A stretch of DNA of 64,000 bases from CAZCFB01 sp964511535 (GTDB lineage Bacteria > Myxococcota_A > Polyangia > GCA-2747355 > CAZCFB01): NCBI GenBank assembly GCA_964511535.1, contig CAZEFW010000002.1, forward strand, positions 62,001 to 126,000, written 5' to 3'. Made by a program: the position numbers and the translations under genes. The notes below the pieces were generated by a model. That model had not been told where the DNA came from and made no database searches. It was given only the letters and a program-made list of their open reading frames with translations. Positions 42,899 through 52,060 of the stretch are shown piece by piece; position 1 is the first letter of the stretch; every line of letters starts with the position of its first letter.

Positions 42899-43231
42899 AT
42901 GGCCATAGACGACAAGTTTGCCGGGCGGGTCAGGACCGTCCTGCAGGAGACCGGGCCCTTCAACGAGAAGAAGATGTTCGGCGGGCTCTGCTTTCTGGTG
43001 GGCGGCAACATGGCGTGCGGCGTCACCGGAGACAACGACCTGATGGTGCGCGTGGGCCCCGACGCCTACGAGGGCGCGCTGAAGCTGAAGCACGCCCGGC
43101 CCATGGACCTCACCGGCCGGCCGATGAAGGGGATGATCTTCGTCCACCCCGACGGGGTCAGCACCAAGCGCAACCTGCGCGCGTGGGTGGCCCGCGGCGT
43201 GAAGTTCGCCGCCAGCTTGCCGGCCAAGTAG
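42899..43231 (+). CDS. TfoX N-terminal domain family protein
   Basis: The 110-residue protein matches the TfoX_N layout: a helical start, KKMFGGLCFLVGGNMACGV, MVRVGPDAYEGAL, and RPMKGMIFVHPDGV. The C-terminal TfoX domain is absent. Stand-alone N-terminal domains are widespread and of unknown function; competence regulation cannot be inferred. The ATG at 42899 has AAGGAG upstream. Confidence 0.85.
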   Translation: MAIDDKFAGRVRTVLQETGPFNEKKMFGGLCFLVGGNMACGVTGDNDLMVRVGPDAYEGALKLKHARPMDLTGRPMKGMIFVHPDGVSTKRNLRAWVARGVKFAASLPAK

Positions 43232-43270
43232 TCAGGGGCGCAGGGCGAGGATTCGCCGGGCGGGGGAACC

Positions 43271-43299
43271 AACGGGGTTAGTTCGAAATTAACCCCGTT
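43271..43299. terminator. Bidirectional terminator-like hairpin
   Basis: Perfect 10-base arms AACGGGGTTA (43271-43280) and TAACCCCGTT (43290-43299) with a 9-base loop, lying between two convergent genes. A second dyad GTTAG-TG-CTAAC (43297-43308) overlaps its end. There are short A/T runs but no long U-tract. Confidence 0.55.
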
Positions 43300-43328
43300 A
43301 GTGCTAACAAGTTGAATTCACGACGGTT

Positions 43329-44780
43329 CTACAGGGACGACTCGCCGGGGTAGAGCGACTTCCAGCTGGGGTACCGTCCCGGGTTGACGCCCTTGGGCAG
43401 CCACTCGGGGGGCACGCGGTAGGCGCGGTAGATATGCTTGGAGCCGTCCGGGTGCTTGATCTGTGAGTCGTAGCGCCAGACCACCTTGCGCTTGCGCCAG
43501 GTCACCTCGAAGATGCGGCCCGCGTCCCCCTCGACGATGAGGGTGTTGCCGTTGGGCAGCCGCTGGGCCGAGCTGATGTAGCCGCTGAAGAAGTGCTCAG
43601 GGCTGGTGAAGCTGTCGCCGTACTGCCACACCTTCTCCAGCGTCACCGGGTTGAACTCCAGCACGCGGCTGTAGGCCCGGCCGTTCTTGTGGTGGCCGTT
43701 GGGGCCGCCGAAGCCCGACACGCCGCCGTTGTCGAACACCAGCACGTTGCCGGCGCCGGGCAGCCCCCGCGGGATCATGTGCGCGTGGTGCTGGCCCACG
43801 AAGGTGCCGAGGCTCGCCTCGGGCTTGCCGTCCGAGAAGTCGGGGCCCACGCGCCAGACGATCTTGCCCGTCTTGCGGCTGATGATGGCGATGAACGCGG
43901 CCTCCCGGGAGCTGATCATGATGTTGTCGGGGTGAAAGCGCTCGTCGCCCATCTTGTCGTACCACCGGTTGGGACCGATGATGGTGGCGCTGTTGATGTG
44001 CAGCCAGCCGCCGTTGCCCCGGTCCGGGTGGTACATCGGGTCGTTGGCGATGGCGTCGCGCTCTTCCTGGTTGAACCCCATATCCTCGATGTGGTCACCG
44101 GCGTACCAGACGAAGTCGAGCAGCTCGCCGCTGGCGGAGACCTCGTACAGCACGTCGTCCTCGATGGGTAGGCGGCTGACCTCGGGCACCACCCGGTCCT
44201 TGTGGGCCAGGATCAGGGTCTTGCCGCTGCGCGCCGGCGCCGCGCCTGGGGCCCAGTATCCGTCCACGCTCCCCTCGCGCTGGAAGTCATGGTGCTGGCG
44301 AGACATCATCTTGCCGGTGCCTCCGTCGTCCCAGCCGCTGAAGGACCACTCCAGCTTGCCGTCCCAGCTCACCTGCACCAGATCAACCGAGTCCTGGTAG
44401 ACCGTGATATTGCCGGGCCTCATGCGCTTGGTGGCCATGAGCGAGCCGCCGGGCAGCATCTTGGCCGGGAAACCGCTCATCTTCTTCCAGGCCTTGACCA
44501 CGCGGCCGTTCATGTCGATGAGGGTCACCTGGGTGGGCAGGTGGGAGTCCAGGGTGGTGCCAAAGAGGGTGTATCCGCGGCACGGTTCGTTGACATCCTT
44601 GAAGTTTTCCGGGATCTCACCCTCGACTTCGTTGGCCAGCGGGCGCCTCGGCTCCTGCGAGTTGGGCCCTTGCCAGGCCCGGTCCGTGGCGCCGCATCCC
44701 AGGATCCCCAGGGCGGCCAGCACCAACATCGGGTGCCAGTGTCTCTTGTTCCACTTCGTGTCGCGGCGTGTCTCAGTCAT
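43329..44780 (-). CDS. Arylsulfotransferase (ASST)-like lipoprotein
   Basis: The 483-residue protein has a lipobox (LGILGC) and a beta-propeller body with the ASST-family pattern. This includes the early GYTLFGTTLDSHLPTQVTLIDMNG segment, then RQHHDFQREGS, GQHHAHMIPRGLPGAGNVLVFDNGG and LPNGNTLIVEGDAGRIFEVT. The several His residues could serve catalysis, but the sulfate-acceptor His of true ASST cannot be proved by eye. The family includes periplasmic PAPS-independent sulfotransferases and many uncharacterised lipoproteins. The ATG at 44780 has AAGG five bases upstream. Confidence 0.75.
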   Translation of the reverse strand: MTETRRDTKWNKRHWHPMLVLAALGILGCGATDRAWQGPNSQEPRRPLANEVEGEIPENFKDVNEPCRGYTLFGTTLDSHLPTQVTLIDMNGRVVKAWKKMSGFPAKMLPGGSLMATKRMRPGNITVYQDSVDLVQVSWDGKLEWSFSGWDDGGTGKMMSRQHHDFQREGSVDGYWAPGAAPARSGKTLILAHKDRVVPEVSRLPIEDDVLYEVSASGELLDFVWYAGDHIEDMGFNQEERDAIANDPMYHPDRGNGGWLHINSATIIGPNRWYDKMGDERFHPDNIMISSREAAFIAIISRKTGKIVWRVGPDFSDGKPEASLGTFVGQHHAHMIPRGLPGAGNVLVFDNGGVSGFGGPNGHHKNGRAYSRVLEFNPVTLEKVWQYGDSFTSPEHFFSGYISSAQRLPNGNTLIVEGDAGRIFEVTWRKRKVVWRYDSQIKHPDGSKHIYRAYRVPPEWLPKGVNPGRYPSWKSLYPGESSL

Positions 44781-44948
44781 GGTCACCTTCTGTGTCGCGA
44801 TATGTCTCTGATGCGTACGATATGTTTCACATGAGCGTGCAAACGTTCATTCATGCAATTCCCGATCCGCATTCCTTGTTTACCCGAGGTTGCACCGGAC
44901 AGCGAATAATCGGGTTCTTTGGGGGGGTTTTGAGCGGGATCTGCCCTG

Positions 44949-46484
44949 TCAGGAGCCGCCGCCCAGGCGGTACGCTTCGAACAGGACACCGTCCGGGTCG
45001 CGCGCTGTCCCCATCAGCTTGCGGTCGGCGCGCCGGGCAAACCAGCTGACCCAGCGTGTCAGCTCGGCCAGGCTGCCGTGCTCGCCGGGCCGTACGGGGG
45101 GCCACATCTCATGAGGCATCGGATCGGTGAGCGGGCGATCTGGAAATTGCCTGATATAAAGAACGCTTACGCCCTGTCCCGCGGCCAGCTTCTCCTTGAC
45201 CCGGTCCATGCGAATGGGCAGGACATGTGTCCCGCGGTAGGTCCACAGCACATCCTGGCCGATCTTTTCGCAGTAGCTCATCACCGAATCGTAGAGCACC
45301 AGCACCTCGTGCCCGTGGGGCACCAGCGGCACCATGGCCCTGGCGAAGGCGTCGTGAGGCCGCGGCTCCGGGCTGATGATTCCGCCATAATCCTCTCGCG
45401 GCACGCCCCCCGGCGGCTCCACCCCCCGCAGATTCAGCGCCACCACCATGGCCAGCACACCTGCCACCACCAACGCGCCAGCCGGCAACGCCACCCGTCC
45501 CGGCAGCCGGTCATGCACCCAGCCCAGGCCGCCACCCGCGAGTACAGCCCAGAGCGGAACCACCGGGATCATGTAGCGCGCCGCGGAGGTGACCTGGTGG
45601 AAGCCGGCCATCATCGGCACGAAGGTGAACAGCAGCGCCAGCTCCCACCAGCCGATCTCCCGCCGGACCCCCAACAGCACCGCCGAGCCCATGGCCAGCA
45701 CGGCCAGAGGCAGCGCCCCCGGCAGCCCCAGATAGAATCCCAGCTCCTGGGTCAGTGGCACATCCCCCAGGCTGGTGTTGGCGGTCAGGTTCTCCCAGAC
45801 CGCCATGCCGTTGGGCACGGCCCAGATGGCCGCCAGCGCCACCATGGGCAGGGCCATCACCCCCAGGTAGAGCAGGTGCCCCGGCCGGCGCACCCGGCGC
45901 AGCAGGAACCAGATCCCGGGGCCCGCCATGTAGAGCGAGAAGCTGTGCTTGAGCAGCAGCCCCAGGCCGAGCACCACGCCCAGGGCGAAGGCCGGGCCCC
46001 AGCGGTCCAGCCGGCAACGCAGCATGATCTGCATGGCGCCAACCGCCGCGTTGGCGATGAGGAAGTCATGGTACGACAGCCGGCTGATGCCGAAGATGAA
46101 CGGGCAGCAGCCCAGCAGCAGCGCGGCCCACATGCCCTTGCGCGGGTCGTTGAAGATCACCCGGCCGAGGTCGTAGGTCTGCACCACCAGCGCGCCGTGG
46201 GCCAGCACGGTCACCAGCCGCATGGCCAGCGGCGCCTGCCCCAGCAGCAGCAGGAAGGGGTAGGCCAGCAGCGGCGGCAGCGGCCCCTTGGGGCCCAGGT
46301 TCGACAGCCAGATCCAGAACGCCCCGCTGTCCACGGCGGTCTGCAGCCCGAGGGTGTGCATCACGAAGGTGTCGGGGAGCTTGAGCCGCTGGTCCACCAC
46401 GATGGCCCACAGGTCCCAGCCCAACAGGAAGAGGACCAGCGCTGCCAGGGAGATCCGCCGCGCCTTTGAAGAGGTCAAGTCCAC
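44949..46484 (-). CDS. GT39/ArnT-like membrane glycosyltransferase
   Basis: The ~511-residue protein has about 11-12 membrane helices, a first periplasmic loop with acidic and Pro residues (SNLGPKGPLPPLLAYPFLL) and a C-terminal soluble domain. This is the layout of lipid-phosphate-sugar-using ArnT/PMT-type transferases. The GTG at 46484 is preferred to the GTG/ATG positions up to 46559, which would overlap the divergent gene. A second relative with the same KGPxLPxL loop lies at 50427-51953, so the two may be diverged paralogues. Confidence 0.75.
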   Translation of the reverse strand: MDLTSSKARRISLAALVLFLLGWDLWAIVVDQRLKLPDTFVMHTLGLQTAVDSGAFWIWLSNLGPKGPLPPLLAYPFLLLLGQAPLAMRLVTVLAHGALVVQTYDLGRVIFNDPRKGMWAALLLGCCPFIFGISRLSYHDFLIANAAVGAMQIMLRCRLDRWGPAFALGVVLGLGLLLKHSFSLYMAGPGIWFLLRRVRRPGHLLYLGVMALPMVALAAIWAVPNGMAVWENLTANTSLGDVPLTQELGFYLGLPGALPLAVLAMGSAVLLGVRREIGWWELALLFTFVPMMAGFHQVTSAARYMIPVVPLWAVLAGGGLGWVHDRLPGRVALPAGALVVAGVLAMVVALNLRGVEPPGGVPREDYGGIISPEPRPHDAFARAMVPLVPHGHEVLVLYDSVMSYCEKIGQDVLWTYRGTHVLPIRMDRVKEKLAAGQGVSVLYIRQFPDRPLTDPMPHEMWPPVRPGEHGSLAELTRWVSWFARRADRKLMGTARDPDGVLFEAYRLGGGS

Positions 46485-46549
46485 GCTTTCAGGGTAAAGA
46501 ACCGCAGCGAATTGTCCAATTGACCGCAGGTGATAGTCTGGAGGCCGTG

Positions 46550-49249
46550 ATGCCGTCACCCTCCATGGCCGCCCGCGCGCGCCAGGGTCTTCGTGGGCTC
46601 GCGCGTAGCGAGCACCTCTGGGTCCCGCTGGGCTTCCTGGTCCTGACCTGGGCGGTGCGGTTCGGGTCCCTCGAGGGCTGGCACGACGCCTCTTACGCCG
46701 GCGACATGGCCGAGGACGCCGGGCAGTTCATCTGGCACTTCCTGCACCTGTGGCGGGCCATCACCGGTCACTCCGACCTGTTCCACAGCGATCAGGTGTT
46801 CTACCCGGTGGGCCTGCAGATGGTGCAGCAGGACTGGGCGCCCACCGCGGCCCTCATGGCGCTGCCGTTCCAGGTGGTGGGGCCGCTGTTCGCCCTCAAC
46901 GTCCAGGTGCTGCTCGCCTTCACCCTGTGCGGCTACTTCACCTACCTGCTGGCGCGCCACCTGAGCGGCGACCGGCTGCTGGCCATCATGGCCGGGGTGA
47001 TCTTCGCCTTCTGCGAGTTCCGCATGGACAAGTCGTTCGGCCACATCAACCAGGCGAACCAGCAGTTCATCCCGCTCTACCTGCTGTTCCTGGTGCGCTA
47101 CTTCGAGGCGGGCAAGGGGCGCCACGCCGTGGGCGCGGCCGTCTGCTTCTTCCTGGCCACCTTCTGCACCTACTACCAGCTGGTGTTCGTGCTGCTCATG
47201 TCGCTGTTCTACGTGGCGCACCGGGTGGGAGTGGCGGCGACCTCGTCGGAGCGCGGCCCCGCCCTGCGCGCCGTGGCCATGCGCACCGCCGGGTTCGGCG
47301 CCATCTGCGCCGGCGCCTGCATGCTCATCTTCGGCCCGCTGCTGCTGAACCACTGGCAGTCGTTCACCGACGCCTCGCGCTCGCTGACCCCCTACATGCC
47401 GGAGTACTCGGCGGACCTGCTGTCCTATGTCCAGAGCAACCTGTACGTGCTGCCCTCGGAGCGCATCTTCACCGGCGAGGGGGGCACCGCCTTCCTCGGC
47501 TACTCGGTGCTCTGCATGGGGCTGCTCAGCGCGGCGCTGGTGTTCAAGCTGCGCGGGGCCGGGCCCTGGGTGCTCATGGCGCTGCTCTTCTTCGTCATCT
47601 CCCTCGGCTCGACGGTGATGGTGCGCGGCGAGCCGGCCGGCGAGCTGTTCGTGTTCAAGATCCTGCAGTCGCTGCCGGTGATCCAGGGGGCGAAGGTGGC
47701 GGCCCGGTTCTCGTCGCTGGTGGTGCTGTGCGTGGCGGTGGCCGCGGCCATCACCCTGGCGGCGGCGGAGCGGCGCTGGATGACCGGCTTCAGCCGCGAC
47801 AGCCGCACCGCCCTCAAGGGGCTGGTGGTGGTGATCACCTGCGCCGAGCTGCTCTTCCCGGCGGCCCGCTTCGTCCACGGGGCCATGCCCACGCCCTTCC
47901 CGGTGCCGACCGCGTACCGGCAGGTGCAGCTGACGCCGGGCAACAGCGCGTTGATGCAGTTCCCCCTCACCTGGGACGCGTTCACCGGCAACATCGGCCC
48001 CCACCGGTTCCCGCGCCAGTTCTTCGCCTACCAGTCATTGCACGGCAAGCCGATCTTCTCCGGCATCGGCAACATGGTGCCGGCGACGACCCTGCGCTAC
48101 CTGCTGCGCCTGCCCCTGGTGGGCGAGCTGATCCAGATCGGAAACGGGGAGCAGGTCAAAAAATCCCCGGCGCCGCCCGCGCGGCTGGCGGCAGACGCCA
48201 TGCGCGTGGCCGATACCCTGGACCTGCGCCACATCATGGTGCACAAGAGCCTGCGCGTCCCGGGCGGGCGCCGGGTGACCGAGCGTTACCAGGGGGCCAT
48301 GGAGTACCTGAAGCAGACGCTCCAGGTGCGCCCCGCCCTGGAGGACAGCAACATGATCCTGCTGTCCGTGGCCCTTCCGGCGGGCAGGGAGCTGCAAGGC
48401 GCGCAGCGCATCCGCTTCGACACCCGCGGCTCGCTGGTTCACCTGGGGGGCGGCTTCAACAGGGCCCGCGTCGCCGGCGGCTGGCAAGCCGAGGCGGTGC
48501 TGGACAAGAACGAGGAGCTGGAGCTCTACCTGCGGCTGCCTCGCGGCGCGGCTGACACCCTGGTGCTGAACCAGCGCTGCAGCCTCGGGCCGTGCGACCT
48601 GCGCCTGTCCGTCAACGGGCGGCCGGCGGGTGAGCTGACCGTGGCGGCTCGCTGGGGCGAGCAGCGCGTGCGGCTGCCCGCGGACCTGGTGCGTCCGGGG
48701 CTGAATCGGCTGCGGCTGGAGCCGTCCCGGCATCTGCAGCGGGCCGCGGGCATCCCCATCGGCCGCACCGGCGTTGTCAGCCCGGTGGGGCTGCTGGTGC
48801 GCAGCGCCGGGCTGGACGCCGGCGACCGGGCCGAAGTGGTGGTGGGCCGCGCCGGCGTGGTGCCCGGCCAGCGAGGGTACAACGTCGCGGTGCTGCACCC
48901 GGACGACGGCGACCTCCTGGCGGGCGAGACCTTCGACCTGGTGGTGGACCCCGAGGGCAAGAACGCCGCGCGCCTGGCCGCCTTCATCGGGGCGGTGCCG
49001 CGGGGCATGATCGTGGCCGTGGCGGTGCGAGACGACGGCTCCATCGGCGTGACCGAGCGGGTGGTGTCAGCTCTGCGCTCGGTGGGCGCGGCCGTGGACA
49101 TGCGGGGCAGGCTGCGCTGGTCTTATGCCCTGGTGGGGGTCAAGGGCGCGGCGCCGGGCACCGCCCTGGAGCAGACCTCCGAGGGGCCGCTGGAGCTGGG
49201 GCTTGCCCGCCGGCTGGAGATCCGCGAGCTGCGGCTGTTGGGGCGGTGA
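46550..49249 (+). CDS. Large membrane glycosyltransferase-like protein with C-terminal soluble domain
   Basis: The 899-residue protein has an N-terminal half with about 11 helices and an early acidic loop (GDMAEDAGQFIWHFLHLWRA) like GT39/YfhO-type proteins that use polyprenyl-linked sugars. The C-terminal ~400 residues are soluble, with a beta-rich jelly-roll-like region (LEDSNMILLSVALP, LRLSVNGRPAGELTV). The ATG at 46550 has GGAGG five bases upstream; earlier in-frame codons lack one. It diverges from the GT39-like gene over 65 bases. Confidence 0.7.
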   Translation: MPSPSMAARARQGLRGLARSEHLWVPLGFLVLTWAVRFGSLEGWHDASYAGDMAEDAGQFIWHFLHLWRAITGHSDLFHSDQVFYPVGLQMVQQDWAPTAALMALPFQVVGPLFALNVQVLLAFTLCGYFTYLLARHLSGDRLLAIMAGVIFAFCEFRMDKSFGHINQANQQFIPLYLLFLVRYFEAGKGRHAVGAAVCFFLATFCTYYQLVFVLLMSLFYVAHRVGVAATSSERGPALRAVAMRTAGFGAICAGACMLIFGPLLLNHWQSFTDASRSLTPYMPEYSADLLSYVQSNLYVLPSERIFTGEGGTAFLGYSVLCMGLLSAALVFKLRGAGPWVLMALLFFVISLGSTVMVRGEPAGELFVFKILQSLPVIQGAKVAARFSSLVVLCVAVAAAITLAAAERRWMTGFSRDSRTALKGLVVVITCAELLFPAARFVHGAMPTPFPVPTAYRQVQLTPGNSALMQFPLTWDAFTGNIGPHRFPRQFFAYQSLHGKPIFSGIGNMVPATTLRYLLRLPLVGELIQIGNGEQVKKSPAPPARLAADAMRVADTLDLRHIMVHKSLRVPGGRRVTERYQGAMEYLKQTLQVRPALEDSNMILLSVALPAGRELQGAQRIRFDTRGSLVHLGGGFNRARVAGGWQAEAVLDKNEELELYLRLPRGAADTLVLNQRCSLGPCDLRLSVNGRPAGELTVAARWGEQRVRLPADLVRPGLNRLRLEPSRHLQRAAGIPIGRTGVVSPVGLLVRSAGLDAGDRAEVVVGRAGVVPGQRGYNVAVLHPDDGDLLAGETFDLVVDPEGKNAARLAAFIGAVPRGMIVAVAVRDDGSIGVTERVVSALRSVGAAVDMRGRLRWSYALVGVKGAAPGTALEQTSEGPLELGLARRLEIRELRLLGR

Positions 49250-49353
49250 GCCTGTCACGATGTGGCCGAGGTTGTTGATTTCCTGACGCCCCGAAGATGC
49301 CAGGGGCGGGGCAGGGCCATGTAATCTCACGACATGGCAGGTGACGCGGGTCA

Positions 49354-49369
49354 CGGTCCGCCGATTGCA
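49354..49369 (+). promoter_or_regulatory. Weak candidate sigma-54 promoter
   Basis: CGGTCCGCCGATTGCA has a perfect TTGCA and correct GG/GC spacing with 9 of 12 consensus positions, 41 bases before the ATG at 49411. A perfect dyad GTGAC-GCGG-GTCAC (49341-49354) abuts it. Confidence 0.35.
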
Positions 49370-49410
49370 TCTTCTCGCCGCGACTGACACTCAAACAGAG
49401 GAGGGGAACG

Positions 49411-50430
49411 ATGCTGCGCACCCGAACCACCCTTGTTCCAGTTCTGGCCATCGCCCTGGCCCTGCCCGCCACCGGCTGCTTCTTTCGGCGTGACCGAGAT
49501 GACAGCGTCAGCCCCGCCCCCAGCTACCCCTACGTGCCGCCCGTATGCCACAAGGACGGCGGCGCCCCGCCTGTGGGCTCCTGCGCCGGCTGTCAGGAGA
49601 TGACCTGGGTCATCAACGGGCTCAAGCCGCCCACCGACAGCACCGAGTCGGAGAAGTACGCGCTCCAGGCCCACGGCAAGAAGTACAACTCATTTGGCGC
49701 AATCCTGGCGCTCATCGCGAGCCAGGACCCGGGCAACAAGACCCTCGGCTGGCTGGGCGAAGAGGTGGCCACGGGCCAGGCGCCCAACCTGCTGACCCTG
49801 GGGGTGCGCGGGGGGCTAGACAGCGGCGCGCCCATGATCCAGCGGGGGTACATGCGCCCGGCGAAGCCGGCCAAGTGTTGCGACTCCGTCGACGACATCA
49901 AGAAGTGCATCGAGCAGGCCAAGACGCGCTGCTTCGACGGGAAGGGGAGCTTTCAGCTGGACCCCACCGCGTCGGGCGGCGAGACGCTTCATGGCCAGAC
50001 CGACAGCGCCGGCGGCTTCCACCTCGGGCCGGGCAAGGTCAACTTCATGCTCGGCAGCACCAAGGGCGCCGCCATCGGGCTGCAGCTGGTGAGCGCGCGC
50101 ATCCGCGGCACCATCAAGGCCACCGGCGAGCTGGACGGCGTGATCACCGGCGGCATCCCCAAGGCGTACCTGGATCAGGTGTTCATCCCCTGGATCGCCC
50201 ACGGGCTCAACGACGTCTACAACGACACCAAGACGGACCAGAAGACCCGGGACCTGCTCAGGACGCTGTTCGACTGGAACAGGGACTACACCATCTCCAC
50301 CCAGGAGGTGCGAGACAACGGCCTGATCAAGACCTTCCTCGGCGGTGACGTGGACCTCGACTGCGACGGGACCAAGGAGCTGAGCTTCGGCTCCGCGTTC
50401 AACGCCGTGCCGGCGAAGGTAAGCCCCTAG
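49411..50430 (+). CDS. Lipoprotein of unknown function
   Basis: The 339-residue protein starts after a strong GAGGAGGGG site and has a lipobox (ALPATGC). The mature domain contains three Cys-rich spots (CAGC, KCCDSVDDIKKC and LDCDGTK) and a long middle region suggesting an all-alpha/beta fold. The last 60 residues include an EF-hand-like DWNRDYTISTQE and a DVDLDCDGT loop, which suggests calcium binding. No family is recognised. It is convergent with a GT39-like gene, and both end in one hairpin. Confidence 0.65.
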   Translation: MLRTRTTLVPVLAIALALPATGCFFRRDRDDSVSPAPSYPYVPPVCHKDGGAPPVGSCAGCQEMTWVINGLKPPTDSTESEKYALQAHGKKYNSFGAILALIASQDPGNKTLGWLGEEVATGQAPNLLTLGVRGGLDSGAPMIQRGYMRPAKPAKCCDSVDDIKKCIEQAKTRCFDGKGSFQLDPTASGGETLHGQTDSAGGFHLGPGKVNFMLGSTKGAAIGLQLVSARIRGTIKATGELDGVITGGIPKAYLDQVFIPWIAHGLNDVYNDTKTDQKTRDLLRTLFDWNRDYTISTQEVRDNGLIKTFLGGDVDLDCDGTKELSFGSAFNAVPAKVSP

Positions 50431-50441
50431 GGCTTACCTTC
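50415..50441. terminator. Perfect bidirectional hairpin containing both convergent stop codons
   Basis: Twelve-base arms GAAGGTAAGCCC (50415-50426) and GGGCTTACCTTC (50430-50441) flank a CTA loop. With the next base the loop forms CTAG, in which the TAG of the rightward lipoprotein gene and the TAG of the leftward GT39-like gene overlap by two bases. The stem is made of the last codons of both genes. Confidence 0.7.
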
Positions 50442-51953
50442 TGGAGTAGCCGCCGGGCGCAGCAGCAACACCTGGTAGTGCATGCCGTCCGGATCGGCCT
50501 GTGTGTACAGCACCTCCCGGCGAGGGTGGCGCATGAGCCACTCGGTGTCCCGGCGCATTCTCATGAAGCTCGGGTCCGCCGCGTGGCCCTCGTGCAGCTC
50601 TGGCAGCCCTGCTCGCTCCAGCTCGGCCAGGGGGATGATGCTCATCAGCAAGGCCCAGGCCGACCGGCCCTCACCCAGCGAGGCCCGCGCTCGCCGGGCG
50701 TCCAGCTCCCCCAGGGGGGTGCCGCGGAAGCGCAGGAGGGCGTCGAGCCCCTCGATGCGGTCCATGGCCACGCTGCTGTCGTAGGCCAGCAGCACCTTCC
50801 TGCCCCCGCGGCGCCAGATCAGATCTGCCGCGCCCCGCAGCCCGGTGTGCGGGCGACGGTCCGGTGAGAGCATGCCGGAGTTGAGCTCGCGCGGGCGGCC
50901 GTCGCCCGTGGAGGCGAGGTTGAAGTAGAGGCCGGTCAGCGCCAGCGCGCCGGCCAGCGCGCCGGCGGCCAGCCGGCGGCTGCGGGGGGCGAGCCGGTCC
51001 AGCAGCAGCGCCAGGCCCGGGCCGGCCAGGGCCAGCGCCGGCATCAGGTACCGCGACCAGAGGTGGAACCAGAAGGTGAACATGACCACGGGCGCGAGCA
51101 CCGCGCCGAGGTAGTACAGCAGCTGAAGACGGCTCAGCTCGCGCCGGCGGTGAAGCAGCCACAGCGAGGCGGGCGCTGCCAACAGCAGGGGCGCCGCCCC
51201 GGGCAGGGAGATGATCTGCTTCAGCCGCAGCAGCGCGCCGGTGCCGTCGCCGCCGCCGCCCGACATGCCGAAGTTCTGCTGTAGCGCCTCGAGGTTGATC
51301 ACCGCCCAGGGCACCACCGCCCCAGCGGACACGGCCAGGGCCAGCAGCAGGCAGCCGACCCGGCGCAGGGAGGTCAGCTGGCGGGGCAGGGCGAACAGCG
51401 CCGGGAAGAGCAGGTACACCGCGAAGCCCGGCTTGGTGAGCAGCCCCGCGGCCACCACCGCGCCCAGGGCGGCGGCCCGCGGCGCCGACCGCACGGGCGC
51501 CGCCATCAGGTCCACGGCCAGCAGCAGCAGGCACGCCAGCACCGGCTCGCCGTACTCCAGCCTGCACCAGCCGAAGATCATCGGCGTCACCGCGCAGAGC
51601 AGCGCCGCCCAGGGGCCGGCCGCGCGGCCCGGCAGCAGCCTCGCCGCCAGGCGAAAGGCGAGGGCGATGATCAGCCCGTGGCACAGCACGCCCAGCAGCC
51701 TGCCCCCCACGGCGGCGTCCCCCACCAGCCACAGCAGCGGGGCCACCAGCGCCGGCAGCACCGGGCCCTTGGGTGACTGAGCGAGCAGGAAGGCCAGCCA
51801 GCGGTCCGCCGGCATGTAGAGCAGGTTGATGGCCCGGTGGACATGGTTGTCCGCGGCGGTCCAGGCCTGGTCCACGGCGAGGGCCCACATGTCCATGGCT
51901 AGCGCCGCGATGAGGATCAGCCCCAGCGCTTGCAGCTGTCGGGTGGCGTTCAT
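50427..51953 (-). CDS. GT39/ArnT-like membrane glycosyltransferase
   Basis: The 508-residue protein has about 11 membrane helices and a first loop with AQSPKGPVLPALVAPL, close to the homologous loop of the protein at 44949-46484. The C-terminal soluble part (SPDRRPHTGLRGAADLI onward) is equivalent as well. It probably transfers a sugar from a lipid carrier on the outer face of the inner membrane. The ATG at 51953 is taken; a GTG three codons upstream is an alternative. Confidence 0.75.
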   Translation of the reverse strand: MNATRQLQALGLILIAALAMDMWALAVDQAWTAADNHVHRAINLLYMPADRWLAFLLAQSPKGPVLPALVAPLLWLVGDAAVGGRLLGVLCHGLIIALAFRLAARLLPGRAAGPWAALLCAVTPMIFGWCRLEYGEPVLACLLLLAVDLMAAPVRSAPRAAALGAVVAAGLLTKPGFAVYLLFPALFALPRQLTSLRRVGCLLLALAVSAGAVVPWAVINLEALQQNFGMSGGGGDGTGALLRLKQIISLPGAAPLLLAAPASLWLLHRRRELSRLQLLYYLGAVLAPVVMFTFWFHLWSRYLMPALALAGPGLALLLDRLAPRSRRLAAGALAGALALTGLYFNLASTGDGRPRELNSGMLSPDRRPHTGLRGAADLIWRRGGRKVLLAYDSSVAMDRIEGLDALLRFRGTPLGELDARRARASLGEGRSAWALLMSIIPLAELERAGLPELHEGHAADPSFMRMRRDTEWLMRHPRREVLYTQADPDGMHYQVLLLRPAATPEGKP

Positions 51954-52060
51954 GCAGGCCACCCAGTGTACAGGGTCAGGTCCGCCGGGAAAGGGGCGAG
52001 TTGCCGCCCCGGAGCCGATGATGCATCCTCAACCAGGATCACGCCCCAACCGGAGGCTCC

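Noticed and set aside
43271..43308. Integron attC-like site
   Set aside because: The overlapping dyads lack the conserved core and outer box arrangement and there is no integrase; a terminator between convergent genes explains it.
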